A stretch of 64,000 nt of DNA from Cyanobacteria bacterium SIG29 (GTDB taxonomy: Bacteria; Cyanobacteriota; Vampirovibrionia; Gastranaerophilales; Gastranaerophilaceae), in NCBI GenBank assembly GCA_015152515.1, contig SUTV01000003.1:62001-126000 (forward strand). Direction: 5' to 3'. Under the pieces are notes generated by a model. The model did no database searches, had not been told where the DNA came from, and worked only from the letters and a program-made list of their open reading frames with translations. Positions 25,718 to 35,180 of the stretch are shown here, in pieces. The translations under genes and the position numbers were made by a program. Every line of letters begins with the position of its first letter. The first letter of the stretch is position 1.

Positions 25718-27283
25718 TTACTTTAATAATTCTTTTATTTTTGAAAATTTAAGTTCTTCCAATTCATTTTCGTCTATACTTCCACCAGCACTTACAAAAT
25801 CTTTCATCGCTTCATCATATGTTTTAAACATCATACCTTTTGACGTATCAACCTTGTATAAGTAAGAAATATACTTAAGATATGTACAATCATAATAAAT
25901 TTTCCCAAAATTTTTATTTTTAATATCTTCAGTAATTGTTTCTTCTTCGAAAAACCAAACTAACTGCATATTTTCATAAGGATATATTACTGGCAATTTT
26001 TTATTAGCATAAAATACCGTTAACTTATCCATTAAATAAAGTGTTTTTCTACCCTCAGGAGAAAAAAATATATTAGAATATTTATAATTTTTATAAATAT
26101 AAATACTTAGTGACATAATTACTATAAATAAAAGTATATTTTTACAAATAATATCTATACCTTTGCGAGAGAAAATATAACTCAATAAATATAAAATAGA
26201 TGACAATAAAAACATTTTTAGAAACATTTTAAAAGCTGGATATAAAAGCCAATACTTGGGATAAATCATATCCTCAACCTCAACAGGATGATGGTATGTC
26301 TGCCCCCAAAAATATAAACCAATATAGAATAAAAAACAACTCAAATAACTATATAAAACTATTTTTAATGAACCATTATTGGGCTCCCAAATTGTTTTTT
26401 TTTCTTTTATACAAATTATAACAACCAAAGAAACTATAAATAACCATAAATGAATATTTTCTTCAATAAATATATGTTTAAAAAGGTTCAAATATTCTGC
26501 AACACTGCCATAAGTTGCAATAAAACCGGAAAAAGAAAGTCGAACTACAGAAGTTATAGAATAAGTAAAGGCATAAAGTAAATAAAATGTCATTGCTATT
26601 GGAATCAATTTGCATAACTTTTTTAATACAAATTTACTATGACTTTCTTTATTGAAAAAAGATTCAATAAGAACTAAAAACATCAGAAAAACCATTATTG
26701 TACAAACTTGTTCATTTGCAAAAGCAGTAAACAAAGTTAAATAAACTAACTGCTTATCATCTTTTTCTGTATATAAATCTTTATTTGTATACAAATCAAG
26801 GAATTTTTTCCACCACAACAAGAAAAATAAAATCGAAACAGTATACCCAAAAAAGAACTGAAGTGTATCCCACCAATATAAAAACTTTATTTCCTCAATT
26901 AAACATAAATATGTAAAAAAAACTAATACAAAAATTATTCCCAAAAAACAATTTTTTCTTTGTTTAAAATAGAAAAAAAAGCTTGAAATAATATATATAA
27001 GAGGTACAAAAAATGCAATCTTAAGTATTCCTTCAGAAACAACTGCAAAATCTTGAATATGTATATTCAACATTTCTGGTATTTGTTTAAGAAAAAACAA
27101 CTCTATACACTCTGAAAAAATTCTACAATGAGAAAACTTAAAATATCTCAATATCAAATCATTAATATCATCTGTTCTTATATAAGCATTTTGATTATGA
27201 ACAAAAAGAAAAATCATTATTGAAAGAATACAAATAGCATTAAACACGAATATTAAAGATTGCTTTTTAAAGATTTTTTGCAT
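25718..27283 (-). CDS. Polytopic membrane protein, GT-C-like
   Basis: 521 aa from ATG 27283 with ggag 8 nt upstream; the longer frame to 27319 is unlikely. N-terminal span, then an external loop with IRTDDINDLILRYF (acidic pair). About eleven spans follow, then a ~110-residue soluble end. Same architecture as 22803-24563, including a charged residue within a span after the middle (AFANEQVCTI compared with FWSETYIVLI). Probably a membrane glycosyltransferase of the GT-C superfamily or a relative. No closer assignment is possible. Confidence 0.7.
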   Translation of the reverse strand: MQKIFKKQSLIFVFNAICILSIMIFLFVHNQNAYIRTDDINDLILRYFKFSHCRIFSECIELFFLKQIPEMLNIHIQDFAVVSEGILKIAFFVPLIYIISSFFFYFKQRKNCFLGIIFVLVFFTYLCLIEEIKFLYWWDTLQFFFGYTVSILFFLLWWKKFLDLYTNKDLYTEKDDKQLVYLTLFTAFANEQVCTIMVFLMFLVLIESFFNKESHSKFVLKKLCKLIPIAMTFYLLYAFTYSITSVVRLSFSGFIATYGSVAEYLNLFKHIFIEENIHLWLFIVSLVVIICIKEKKTIWEPNNGSLKIVLYSYLSCFLFYIGLYFWGQTYHHPVEVEDMIYPKYWLLYPAFKMFLKMFLLSSILYLLSYIFSRKGIDIICKNILLFIVIMSLSIYIYKNYKYSNIFFSPEGRKTLYLMDKLTVFYANKKLPVIYPYENMQLVWFFEEETITEDIKNKNFGKIYYDCTYLKYISYLYKVDTSKGMMFKTYDEAMKDFVSAGGSIDENELEELKFSKIKELLK

Positions 27284-27342
27284 AAATATCTCCTTCAACC
27301 AACACAATAATAATAACACAATTTATTATTATATTTTTTCAT

Positions 27343-28332
27343 TCACTCATCATAAATTTGCTTTATACACCAAAATTCACAATCTGGGGTGAATGACAAA
27401 TAAATATTAGGGCTTAATTCCTTAGACCTCTTTGCAAAATAATTAATAACCTCTTTCAAAGAACCTTCTGCTTCTTTATGTTGATTTTCTGATAAAAAAG
27501 AAAACTCCATATCTATTAATATTTTTTTAACTTTTATTGCTTGACATTTTTCAATAAATGCCCTAGCTTCTTCAACATTATCATTTACTCCAGGTATAAT
27601 AATATATTTTACAAAAATATTTGCATTAGGATTTTTTTTAGAAACCTCAATATATTTTTTTAAATTTTTCCAAACAACATCATATGCTTTCACACGCTTT
27701 ATTTTTTCATACATTTCTTTTGTTCCAGAATCAACCGAAACAATAATTTTAGAAGGAATTGTTGCCAAAGCTGAAGCAATACACTCAGAATATTTAATAG
27801 CAGATGTTAAATATTCGATAACACAATCATTTACTTGTGCAAAATGAGTCATATATTCCAACTCGCCTTCTGGATATTCACAACATTCACCACCAGAAAC
27901 ACTTATAGCACAACCAGGTAAAATCATGTTTTCATTGCGTAAATTTTCTAAAATAGGACGAATATCATATGTTTTTGTATTATTAACTTCTTTTTTTCTC
28001 TGAGCATCCCCTTTTGACAAAGTACAATAAAAACAATCGCAAATACTACATTTTGTTTTATAAGCTAGAGAAAGAATATTAAACCCAACACTCTCATCCC
28101 ACTCTTTTTCTTCTAAATTATGACATTTTTTACAAACATCAGGAATAATGCCTTTTTTAAAATTATCAACATATTTATTTCTAGCAATTAAATATTGTTC
28201 TTTTGTTATAACAGAACCATCATAATCTTTAAAACACAAAAGTTCATCCACAACCTTTGCACAACAAAAAGCAACAACATCTGGATGAAATATTAAGTCA
28301 TTAAATAATGTCTTACAACAAAGAAATTTCAT
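27343..28332 (-). CDS. Radical SAM protein, A-type, GGEC subfamily, abnormal CX4CX2C motif
   Basis: 329 aa, strong ribosome-binding site region (gaggagaaaaggg). Box: CCKTLFNDLIF, AFCCAK, DVCKKC. The SAM-cluster region reads CSICDCFYC (C95, C98, C100, C103). Relative to its paralogs one residue is inserted, so the spacing is CX4CX2C instead of CX3CX2C. Loop SGGECCEYPEGELEY. Core: SVDSGTKEMYEKIKRVKAYDVVW. Otherwise intact with no stop or shift, so the insertion looks tolerated. Upstream is a TPR gene on the opposite strand; downstream is a membrane protein gene. Confidence 0.88.
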   Translation of the reverse strand: MKFLCCKTLFNDLIFHPDVVAFCCAKVVDELLCFKDYDGSVITKEQYLIARNKYVDNFKKGIIPDVCKKCHNLEEKEWDESVGFNILSLAYKTKCSICDCFYCTLSKGDAQRKKEVNNTKTYDIRPILENLRNENMILPGCAISVSGGECCEYPEGELEYMTHFAQVNDCVIEYLTSAIKYSECIASALATIPSKIIVSVDSGTKEMYEKIKRVKAYDVVWKNLKKYIEVSKKNPNANIFVKYIIIPGVNDNVEEARAFIEKCQAIKVKKILIDMEFSFLSENQHKEAEGSLKEVINYFAKRSKELSPNIYLSFTPDCEFWCIKQIYDE

Positions 28333-28371
28333 TTATACCCTTTTCTCCTCAAAAATATCATAACATATAAT

Positions 28372-28400
28372 TTCACATATAAAAAAATTACATGTATAAT
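28372..28400 (+). promoter_or_regulatory. Leaderless promoter of the TPR gene
   Basis: A -35-like TTCACA (28372-28377), a 17-bp spacer and TATAAT (28395-28400), then 6 nt to the ATG at 28407. This is the best-formed promoter of the leaderless group. Confidence 0.7.
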
Positions 28401-28406
28401 AAAATT

Positions 28407-28892
28407 ATGAATGTTATAGAACTATTTAAGAAAAAAAAGAATAAAAAAATAGAAGCTATAAAGCTTGCACTCAACGCTGAAGTTTTTAATAAAAATGGTG
28501 AAATAAAAAAATCAATCAATTTATTAAATAAAGCAATTAATTTTGATAAAGAAAATGATTCACTTTTTTACGAAAGAGCCCTATGCTTTTTGAAACAAAA
28601 ACAATATAAAAAAGCCTTGTCAGACATAAATAATGCTTTAAAAATAAACAAAAATATTTATTACTATCACTTAGTAAAATCTGATGTCTGCCATTTCTTA
28701 AATAAAAACGAAGAAGAAAATGAATCTATTCAAAAAGCAATAAAATTATTTAATAAACCACATTTATATTATGAAAAAAGAATAGAACAATCCATTCAAA
28801 ATGAAAACGACAAATTTACAAATTTATATAAATTACGATTAAAGAAATTAATAGAATTTGAAAATACACTAATTCAAGAAATAACTATGTAA
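28407..28892 (+). CDS. Small TPR-repeat protein
   Basis: 161 aa from ATG 28407. An in-frame ATG at 28392 falls inside the -10 region and is rejected. The leader MNVIELFKKKKNKK is Lys-rich, as in the other two TPR genes. At least three TPR-like units follow (ALNAEVFNKNGEIKKSINLL, ALCFLKQKQYKKALSDI, and a third with SDVCHFLNKNEEENESI), then a helical tail. It stands alone on the plus strand between minus-strand radical SAM genes. Probable adaptor; no enzymatic motif. Confidence 0.8.
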   Translation: MNVIELFKKKKNKKIEAIKLALNAEVFNKNGEIKKSINLLNKAINFDKENDSLFYERALCFLKQKQYKKALSDINNALKINKNIYYYHLVKSDVCHFLNKNEEENESIQKAIKLFNKPHLYYEKRIEQSIQNENDKFTNLYKLRLKKLIEFENTLIQEITM

Positions 28893-28912
28893 CAATTTTT
28901 TATAAATAAAAA

Positions 28913-29896
28913 TTATATTTTACTACTGTATTTTTGTAAAAATTCAATATACTGAATCACTTGTTCTTCAAATGTAATATTAAAAGGATAAGTTTTTAAT
29001 TCTTTTATCGTGTCTATTAATTTCTGATCAGGAAATTTATTTTTATTTTTTTCAAACCACACATATTCTATGGCTATTTCTATATTTCTACAAGAAACAG
29101 AATTACACTTTTCTATAAATTTTTTAACTTCTTTTTTATTATCATTGATTCCAGGTAAAATTATATATTTTATTACAACTTTTGCATTTTTATTATTTTC
29201 AGTAGCTTTTACATATCTAGATAAATTTTCCCATACTTTATCATATGTTTTAACTCTTTTAATTTTTTCATAAGTTGATTTAAATCCAGAATCTACAGAA
29301 ATTTTCAAAACACATTTTTCAGTTTTTAATACAGATTCAATTGCTTTTGAAAAAATAATACCAGAGCTTAATATTTCTAAATTACATCCTAAAACAGAAG
29401 ATAAATAAAGGATATATTCTAACTCTCCTTTTGGATATTCACAACATTCACCACCAGCAATCGTTATATTGCAATCTTTATCAATCAAATTTTGATTACA
29501 CAAATCATTCAACACCGGAATAACATCATAACAAACTCTTGTATTTAATTCTTCTTTTGTTTGCGTACTAGTAGTAACTAAAGAACAATATATACAATTA
29601 CAAGAACACTTCGTTCTGTTTGATATAATTATTCTCTTTATTTTAGGTAAATCATCCCACTCTTTTTCTTCTATACAAGGACATCCCTTACAATACAAGG
29701 GAATTTCACCTTTTTTAAACATATCAATATACAATGTTCTTTGCTTATTATATTCTTCAAAATCAAAATGATTACCTTTAAAATTTTCTATAAATACGGT
29801 TCTTTCTCTATTTTTTGGCCCACAACAACATGGAATTATCTCAGATTGTGCCAAAACCATACAATTTAAAATATATTCACAACACTTATAGTTCAT
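28913..29896 (-). CDS. Radical SAM protein, A-type, GGEC subfamily
   Basis: 327 aa. Box: CCEYILNCMVL, IPCCCG, LYCKGC; SAM cluster CSCNCIYC; loop AGGECCEYPKGELEY. Core: SVDSGFKSTYEKIKRVKTYDKVW and IKYIILPGINDNKKEV. An extra Cys pair follows GGE, typical of this five-member subfamily. It follows 29906-30913 after 9 bp with agggt as ribosome-binding site, and is the last gene of a minus-strand run of six A-type genes. Confidence 0.91.
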   Translation of the reverse strand: MNYKCCEYILNCMVLAQSEIIPCCCGPKNRERTVFIENFKGNHFDFEEYNKQRTLYIDMFKKGEIPLYCKGCPCIEEKEWDDLPKIKRIIISNRTKCSCNCIYCSLVTTSTQTKEELNTRVCYDVIPVLNDLCNQNLIDKDCNITIAGGECCEYPKGELEYILYLSSVLGCNLEILSSGIIFSKAIESVLKTEKCVLKISVDSGFKSTYEKIKRVKTYDKVWENLSRYVKATENNKNAKVVIKYIILPGINDNKKEVKKFIEKCNSVSCRNIEIAIEYVWFEKNKNKFPDQKLIDTIKELKTYPFNITFEEQVIQYIEFLQKYSSKI

Positions 29897-29905
29897 TTTT
29901 AAACC

Positions 29906-30913
29906 CTACTTATAATTAAATTCTTTATCTACAAACGACCATAAAAAAGGTTCTTCAACACCTTCAATACTAACAAAAATTTGTTTCTTTTGAGAATTTC
30001 TGAAAAAATAATTCAAACAATGTTTAATATTTACAAAATTTTCTAAGTTTGACTTGTTTTGAGATAGCCACCTATGTTCCACATCTAACACAATAGACTT
30101 ACAATTAACTTGTGTACACTTTTCTAAAAAGGCATCAATTTCTTCTTCATTATCATTTACACCTGGTATCAAAATATATTTCAAATCTACACGACCCTTG
30201 TCATACTCTTCTATAGCAGAAACATATCGTTTTATATTATTCCAAACTCTATCATATGCTTTTATTCTTTTAATTTTTTCATAAGTTTCTTTCGTCCCTG
30301 AGTCAACTGAAATTTTCAAAACAGAATCAGATGTTTTTAGAGCACATTCTATTTCTTTAGAATAATTCAAACCAGAACTTAAAAACATAATGTGCCCTTT
30401 ATGAAATAATATAAAATAAACAAGCCATTTCAATTCTTCCTCTGGATACTCACTGCACTCTCCACCACAAATTAGAAAACGGCAATTTGGCGCAATATAA
30501 TTATTATTTTTCAAATATTCTAAAATTGGTTTTATATCATAAGGTTTCCTCTGGTTCATTTGTTTTTTAAATTCTTCATTCTCACCAAATGCAGCTTGCT
30601 CACAATATATACAATTACAAGAACACTTCGTTCTATTTGATATAATAATATTTGTAAGTGCTGTAGAATAATCACTATTTCTAGGAGATTCAAAAATAGT
30701 ACAATTATTAAAACAAGGTAATGCTATGTTCTGTTTTGTTTTTTCAATAAATGCATCTCTTTTTGAAAAATACTCTTGTATTTTATCAATTTCACCATTG
30801 TAATTGTTTACAAAAGGAGTAATATCACCTTCTATAGAAAACGAGCAACAAGGTCTAATCGTATTTTTATAAAAAGCTATTTCATGCAATAAAAACTCAC
30901 AACAATAATTCAT
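29906..30913 (-). CDS. Radical SAM protein, A-type, GGEC subfamily
   Basis: 335 aa. Box: CCEFLLHEIAF, RPCCSF, then PCFNNC with an extra residue between the cysteines (CX3C, where most have CX2C). SAM cluster CSCNCIYC; loop CGGECSEYPEEELKW, with a Cys directly before GGE. Core: SVDSGTKETYEKIKRIKAYDRVW. It starts 10 bp after the upstream gene and has a modest aaaga ribosome-binding site. Confidence 0.91.
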   Translation of the reverse strand: MNYCCEFLLHEIAFYKNTIRPCCSFSIEGDITPFVNNYNGEIDKIQEYFSKRDAFIEKTKQNIALPCFNNCTIFESPRNSDYSTALTNIIISNRTKCSCNCIYCEQAAFGENEEFKKQMNQRKPYDIKPILEYLKNNNYIAPNCRFLICGGECSEYPEEELKWLVYFILFHKGHIMFLSSGLNYSKEIECALKTSDSVLKISVDSGTKETYEKIKRIKAYDRVWNNIKRYVSAIEEYDKGRVDLKYILIPGVNDNEEEIDAFLEKCTQVNCKSIVLDVEHRWLSQNKSNLENFVNIKHCLNYFFRNSQKKQIFVSIEGVEEPFLWSFVDKEFNYK

Positions 30914-30923
30914 ATTATTCTTT

Positions 30924-31922
30924 CTATGATTTTTTTGTTATATCATAGCTTCTATTTTTTACAATGCTTTCGATAAAATCACAAGTTACTATGTTAAAAC
31001 CATTTGCAACAATTTGTTCTTTCATATAATAATATAGCTCTGATTGAGAATCTTTATATTCTCCAGGTTTTACTACTTGAGAACAAAATTCAATAGACGG
31101 CTGCAAAGTTTTTAAACCAATTTTCTTTGAAGTTTCTATCCACTTATCAATTTCTTCTTTTGAATCATTAATATTTGGAAGAATTATATATTTAGAAATA
31201 ATTCTATCTTTATTATATTTTGTATCTTTTAAATAACGCTTAAAATTATTGATAACATCATTATATTTATCAACTCTTTTAATCAATTTAAACATTTCTC
31301 TACTTCCAGCATCAATAGAAATAACAATAGATGTTCTTCTATCACTATTTATTGCTTTAGAAAATAGTTTTTCATATTTAATACCATTGGATTGAAGACA
31401 AAAACCATATTTTGCATTTTTATTTCCAAGTAATAATTTCATCATAGCTGGAAATTCTTTTAAAACAGTACATTCTCCGCCAGTGATTGAGAAAAATGCA
31501 TCTGGATGAATTCTATCTTCCTTTAACATTCTTTTTATATAAGGTAATAAAACAATATCTGGGTTATTTTGTGAAAATCTAGTAATTTTACCGTGCGTTA
31601 CAGGCAACATAGCACAATAAACACAGCCACAATTACAATGAGTCCAGTGTGTAATTTCAATTTCCTTAAAACGAGTGTCATCATCCCAATCTTTTTCTTC
31701 AACATAAGGACAAGATTGACATCCTTCGTGAGGAAGAATACCTTTTTTACAATTTTCTATGGCTTTATCACGAACTTCAATAAATCTTTCATAGAAACCT
31801 TTTTCATAAGGGAGGTTAAAATCTTCATATCTTTTTGTTCCTGATAATTTATTACAAATAGTAACTGCATCGTGTCTAAACGCAATACCATTTTGAATAT
31901 ACTTACAACTTTTATATATCAT
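30924..31922 (-). CDS. Radical SAM protein, A-type, GGEC variant
   Basis: 332 aa, strong ribosome-binding site aaggagaagg. Box: CKYIQNGIAF, a single Cys (TICNKL), EGCQSC; SAM cluster CNCGCVYC; loop TGGECTVLKEF. It thus has Cys after GGE like its neighbours but the 'VLKEF' continuation of the GGEP group, an intermediate form. Core: SIDAGSREMFKLIKRVDKYNDV and SKYIILPNINDSKEEI. Confidence 0.91.
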   Translation of the reverse strand: MIYKSCKYIQNGIAFRHDAVTICNKLSGTKRYEDFNLPYEKGFYERFIEVRDKAIENCKKGILPHEGCQSCPYVEEKDWDDDTRFKEIEITHWTHCNCGCVYCAMLPVTHGKITRFSQNNPDIVLLPYIKRMLKEDRIHPDAFFSITGGECTVLKEFPAMMKLLLGNKNAKYGFCLQSNGIKYEKLFSKAINSDRRTSIVISIDAGSREMFKLIKRVDKYNDVINNFKRYLKDTKYNKDRIISKYIILPNINDSKEEIDKWIETSKKIGLKTLQPSIEFCSQVVKPGEYKDSQSELYYYMKEQIVANGFNIVTCDFIESIVKNRSYDITKKS

Positions 31923-31957
31923 TACCTTCTCCTTATTTACTAGTATGTTACTTTAGT

Positions 31958-32941
31958 TTAAGACATTTGTCCATATTGCTGATTAAACCAATATTCAGTT
32001 TCGCAAGAATATGTAAAATTCATATTCTGTGTTTTATTTATTAATTTTTTAATTTCCATAATAGACTTGGGCATAGATTCAGATTTATGTTCGGAAAACC
32101 AATAATGTTCAATATCAATATGTATATTTTTACAGCCAATGTCTTGGCACTTGCGGATAAATGCTTTAAATTCATCTATACTATCATTTATATTCGGAAT
32201 AATAATATATTTTATTTCTACAATAGAATTTGGATTATCTTTTGCCGATTGAACGTATTTCTCCAAGTTTTTCCATACTCTATTAAAAGCATTAACTTGT
32301 TTAATTTTCTTATATGTTTTTTCGGTTCCAGAATCTGGAGAAATAGATAATTCAGCACTACCAGAACGTAAAATTTTTGCCGTAGCCTCAGAATAAAAAA
32401 TCCCAGAACTTAATAAACTTATTTTACACCCCATAAATGAAGCAAAATATATTATCCAATCAACTTCCTCCTGTGGAAATTCGGTGTATTCTCCACCACC
32501 TATTATAATCATTGAATTTTCTTTAATTAAATTTTTTGTACGAAATTGTTCTAATATTGGAATTACATCATAAGATTTTCTTGTATTATAGAAATGCTTT
32601 GCTTCAGGATTATCATGAGTATAAACACAATAAATACAATTACAAGAACACTTTGCCTTATTTGCTATAATTATCCTGTCAAAATAAATTTCATCAACAT
32701 CCCACTCTTGATTTTTGATAATAGGACAACCTTCACAACAAGACGGAATTATTCCTTGTTTAAACTGTTCTATATATTCTTTTCTTTTCTCTATATAACG
32801 ATTAATATCAAAATCATCACCTTCTTTAAAATCAAAGAATTTTACAGTTTCATTATTCATTGAACTTGAACAACAAGGTTTTATATCAAACTGATCAAAT
32901 ACAATTTGGTGCAACAAATATTCACAACAATTATATTTCAT
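31958..32941 (-). CDS. Radical SAM protein, A-type, GGEY variant of the GGEC subfamily
   Basis: 327 aa from ATG 32941, with GGAAGG 4 nt upstream; the longer frame to 33001 starts in the intergenic region. Box: CCEYLLHQIVF, KPCCSS, SCCEGC; SAM cluster CSCNCIYC; loop GGGEYTEFPQEEVDW, where Tyr replaces the subfamily Cys. Core: SPDSGTEKTYKKIKQVNAFNRVW, with Pro in place of the usual Val/Ile/Leu in S-x-D. Member of the minus-strand run 28913-35063. Confidence 0.91.
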   Translation of the reverse strand: MKYNCCEYLLHQIVFDQFDIKPCCSSSMNNETVKFFDFKEGDDFDINRYIEKRKEYIEQFKQGIIPSCCEGCPIIKNQEWDVDEIYFDRIIIANKAKCSCNCIYCVYTHDNPEAKHFYNTRKSYDVIPILEQFRTKNLIKENSMIIIGGGEYTEFPQEEVDWIIYFASFMGCKISLLSSGIFYSEATAKILRSGSAELSISPDSGTEKTYKKIKQVNAFNRVWKNLEKYVQSAKDNPNSIVEIKYIIIPNINDSIDEFKAFIRKCQDIGCKNIHIDIEHYWFSEHKSESMPKSIMEIKKLINKTQNMNFTYSCETEYWFNQQYGQMS

Positions 32942-33003
32942 TATACCTTCCATACCGTTAACTAAAACCATATCACAAATTAATAATTTAACTTCTTTCA
33001 TTT

Positions 33004-34053
33004 TTAAATATATGAACTTGCATAAATCATATTAGAATACAATTCACACAACATATTTTCCTGTTTTCCCAACAAAAGAAATTCTTCACCTAATTTTTTT
33101 AATTTTAACATTAAATCTTTATCAACTTCCTTTTCAAATATCCTATTATCAGCATTTAAAATCAAATTTGTTATTCCAATTTCTTTGCTTTTGCGAACCC
33201 ATTCAGTAATTTCACATATATCATCATTTATATCAGGAACTATTACAAACTTAGATACAATTTGATTTTTAAATTTAACACAGGAAGCATATTTTTGAAG
33301 ATTTTGCCAGACCTTTTCATAAGAATCAACCCCCTTTATTTTCTTATGAATTTGTTGGGAACCTGCATCTACAGATACAGTCAAAGTGATAATTCCTTGT
33401 TTTAAACCTTTTTCTATTATTTGTGAGAATTTAATAACATTTGAAAAGACCATCATTTTTTTAGTTCCAAAATTTAAAAAATAATCCAAACTTTGTTCAA
33501 ATTCTCTATATAAAGTAGGTTCACCACCAGCAAAATCAATCACCGTATCTTCTGTAATCATATTTTTTCTTATTAAATCTTTAATAATAGGCATTATTTC
33601 ATAGGAATCTATTTGACCATTTTTTGTAACAAAACTATTTCCTTCCTGTTTTGTATTAGTCCATGAATTACAATAAACACACTTACTATTACATAACGAA
33701 TATCCCGAAAATTGAATATACTTGAATTTAGGAAATTTAGAAGCATCTATAAACCATTTTTGTTTTTTTAAATTTGAACACCCCTCACAAGAAGAATTAT
33801 ATTTACCTTTCAATATATTTAATCTATTTTTTTGTACAATTTTTGAAAATTTATTAATTTCAAAATCACCATTGTAATTATCATAAATTAAAGGATAACT
33901 CATTTTGTTTGACGGATTACCATTTGAACAATATGCAACTTTATCACCAAAAAAAACCAATCTTTCATTCAAGCAATCGCAAGAAACACAATCTATTTTT
34001 TCTATCTTTGATTGAAAAGGATTATTAAAATATTTTTTTAATCTATCTAGCAT
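33004..34053 (-). CDS. Radical SAM protein, A-type, GGEP, with N-terminal leader
   Basis: 349 aa. A ~20-residue Lys/aromatic leader (MLDRLKKYFNNPF) precedes the box CVSCDCLNERLVF, a single AYCSNG, and SSCEGC. SAM cluster CNSKCVYC; loop AGGEPTLYREF. Core: SVDAGSQQIHKKIKGVDSYEKVW. Closest to 24556-25572 in the window. It begins 17 bp after the upstream A-type gene with a weak ribosome-binding site. Confidence 0.9.
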   Translation of the reverse strand: MLDRLKKYFNNPFQSKIEKIDCVSCDCLNERLVFFGDKVAYCSNGNPSNKMSYPLIYDNYNGDFEINKFSKIVQKNRLNILKGKYNSSCEGCSNLKKQKWFIDASKFPKFKYIQFSGYSLCNSKCVYCNSWTNTKQEGNSFVTKNGQIDSYEIMPIIKDLIRKNMITEDTVIDFAGGEPTLYREFEQSLDYFLNFGTKKMMVFSNVIKFSQIIEKGLKQGIITLTVSVDAGSQQIHKKIKGVDSYEKVWQNLQKYASCVKFKNQIVSKFVIVPDINDDICEITEWVRKSKEIGITNLILNADNRIFEKEVDKDLMLKLKKLGEEFLLLGKQENMLCELYSNMIYASSYI

Positions 34054-34070
34054 CTTTTATTACTCATTTT

Positions 34071-35063
34071 CTATATTCGATTATGTTCAAAATAAATATT
34101 TGAATATACACCATCGTCATATCTATATTTTTCCCAAAACTCATTTGCATACTTTCCTTTAGTCAGCATTGTTGTTGCTCTATTAGCAATATAAAAAGAC
34201 AATCCCATTTTTTCTGCCTTTATTCTAGTTGATTCAAAAAGATTTACATCTATACCCAATACGACATTTTTAACACCAGCATCATTACAACATTGCAAAA
34301 ACACATCAATTTCTTCTTCTGTATCATTATAACCTGGAACAATAATGTATTTAATATTTACGAGATGGTCTTGAACTTGAAGTTTAACATACTTTCTTAT
34401 ATTCTTCCATATTCTATTGTAAGTTTTTACACCCTTTATTTTTTCGTGTACTGACTTCGTTCCAGCAACAAGAGAAATTATCAAACAACCATTTCCTTTT
34501 TTTAAATATTTTCCAATTGTTGAGCTATAATCAACACCAGAAGAATTGACAATTATATAATAATTTAGCTTATCTAATAATTTAACAGTCGGAGCAAATT
34601 CTTTTAATAAAGTAACCTCCCCTCCCGAAAAATTAACCAATCCATTTTTATCTAGCAAATCAAGTTTAAGCATTCTCTTTAATAAAGGTAAAATTTTATA
34701 TGTTTTACACGAATTATAATATTTTTTATTTTCTGCAGTATAACAATAAATACATTTACTATTACACTTTGTCCAATGTTGAAAAAAAAGTATTTTAATT
34801 TTAGGCTCTTCTTTTGGACACTCCATTTCTTTCAAATCCATACACCCAAGACAATTAGGGAAAACTAGTCCATTCCTGACAGCATCCAAAATTTGTTTTC
34901 TATTTTGCAATAATTTATCTATATCAAATGTTTTTTCGGTAAAATTTTCTAATAACATAAGCTTACCACCACCGACATGGCTAACTTGAGGACAAACAAC
35001 AACTTGATTTGTATATCTAAATTCTAACCCGTGGTGTATAAATCCACAACTTTTATACTCCAT
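34071..35063 (-). CDS. Radical SAM protein, A-type, GGEV variant
   Basis: 330 aa, ribosome-binding site ggag. First gene of the minus-strand run. Box: CGFIHHGLEF, a single VVCPQV, PNCLGC; SAM cluster CNSKCIYC; loop SGGEVTLLKEF (Val after GGE). The S-x-D position reads SLVAGTKSVHEKIKGVKTYN, so the usual Asp of this strand is Ala, an uncommon change. VKYIIVPGYNDTEEEI-type strand present (NIKYIIVPGYND). Divergent from the TPR gene at 35181. Confidence 0.9.
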   Translation of the reverse strand: MEYKSCGFIHHGLEFRYTNQVVVCPQVSHVGGGKLMLLENFTEKTFDIDKLLQNRKQILDAVRNGLVFPNCLGCMDLKEMECPKEEPKIKILFFQHWTKCNSKCIYCYTAENKKYYNSCKTYKILPLLKRMLKLDLLDKNGLVNFSGGEVTLLKEFAPTVKLLDKLNYYIIVNSSGVDYSSTIGKYLKKGNGCLIISLVAGTKSVHEKIKGVKTYNRIWKNIRKYVKLQVQDHLVNIKYIIVPGYNDTEEEIDVFLQCCNDAGVKNVVLGIDVNLFESTRIKAEKMGLSFYIANRATTMLTKGKYANEFWEKYRYDDGVYSNIYFEHNRI

Positions 35064-35168
35064 TTTTTCTCCAATGAATTTTTAAACCCGATTAAAGATA
35101 TAATAATACACATTCTATTTTTTATAAAGTTTATCATATTTTTGATTGATTATTTTTATTATAAATTA

Positions 35169-35174
35169 TATAAT
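35169..35174 (+). promoter_or_regulatory. -10 box of a leaderless promoter for the TPR gene
   Basis: TATAAT, then 6 nt (caaact), then ATG 35181; no ribosome-binding site. The spacer nearly matches that of the TPR gene at 12589 (caagct). Confidence 0.6.
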
Positions 35175-35180
35175 CAAACT

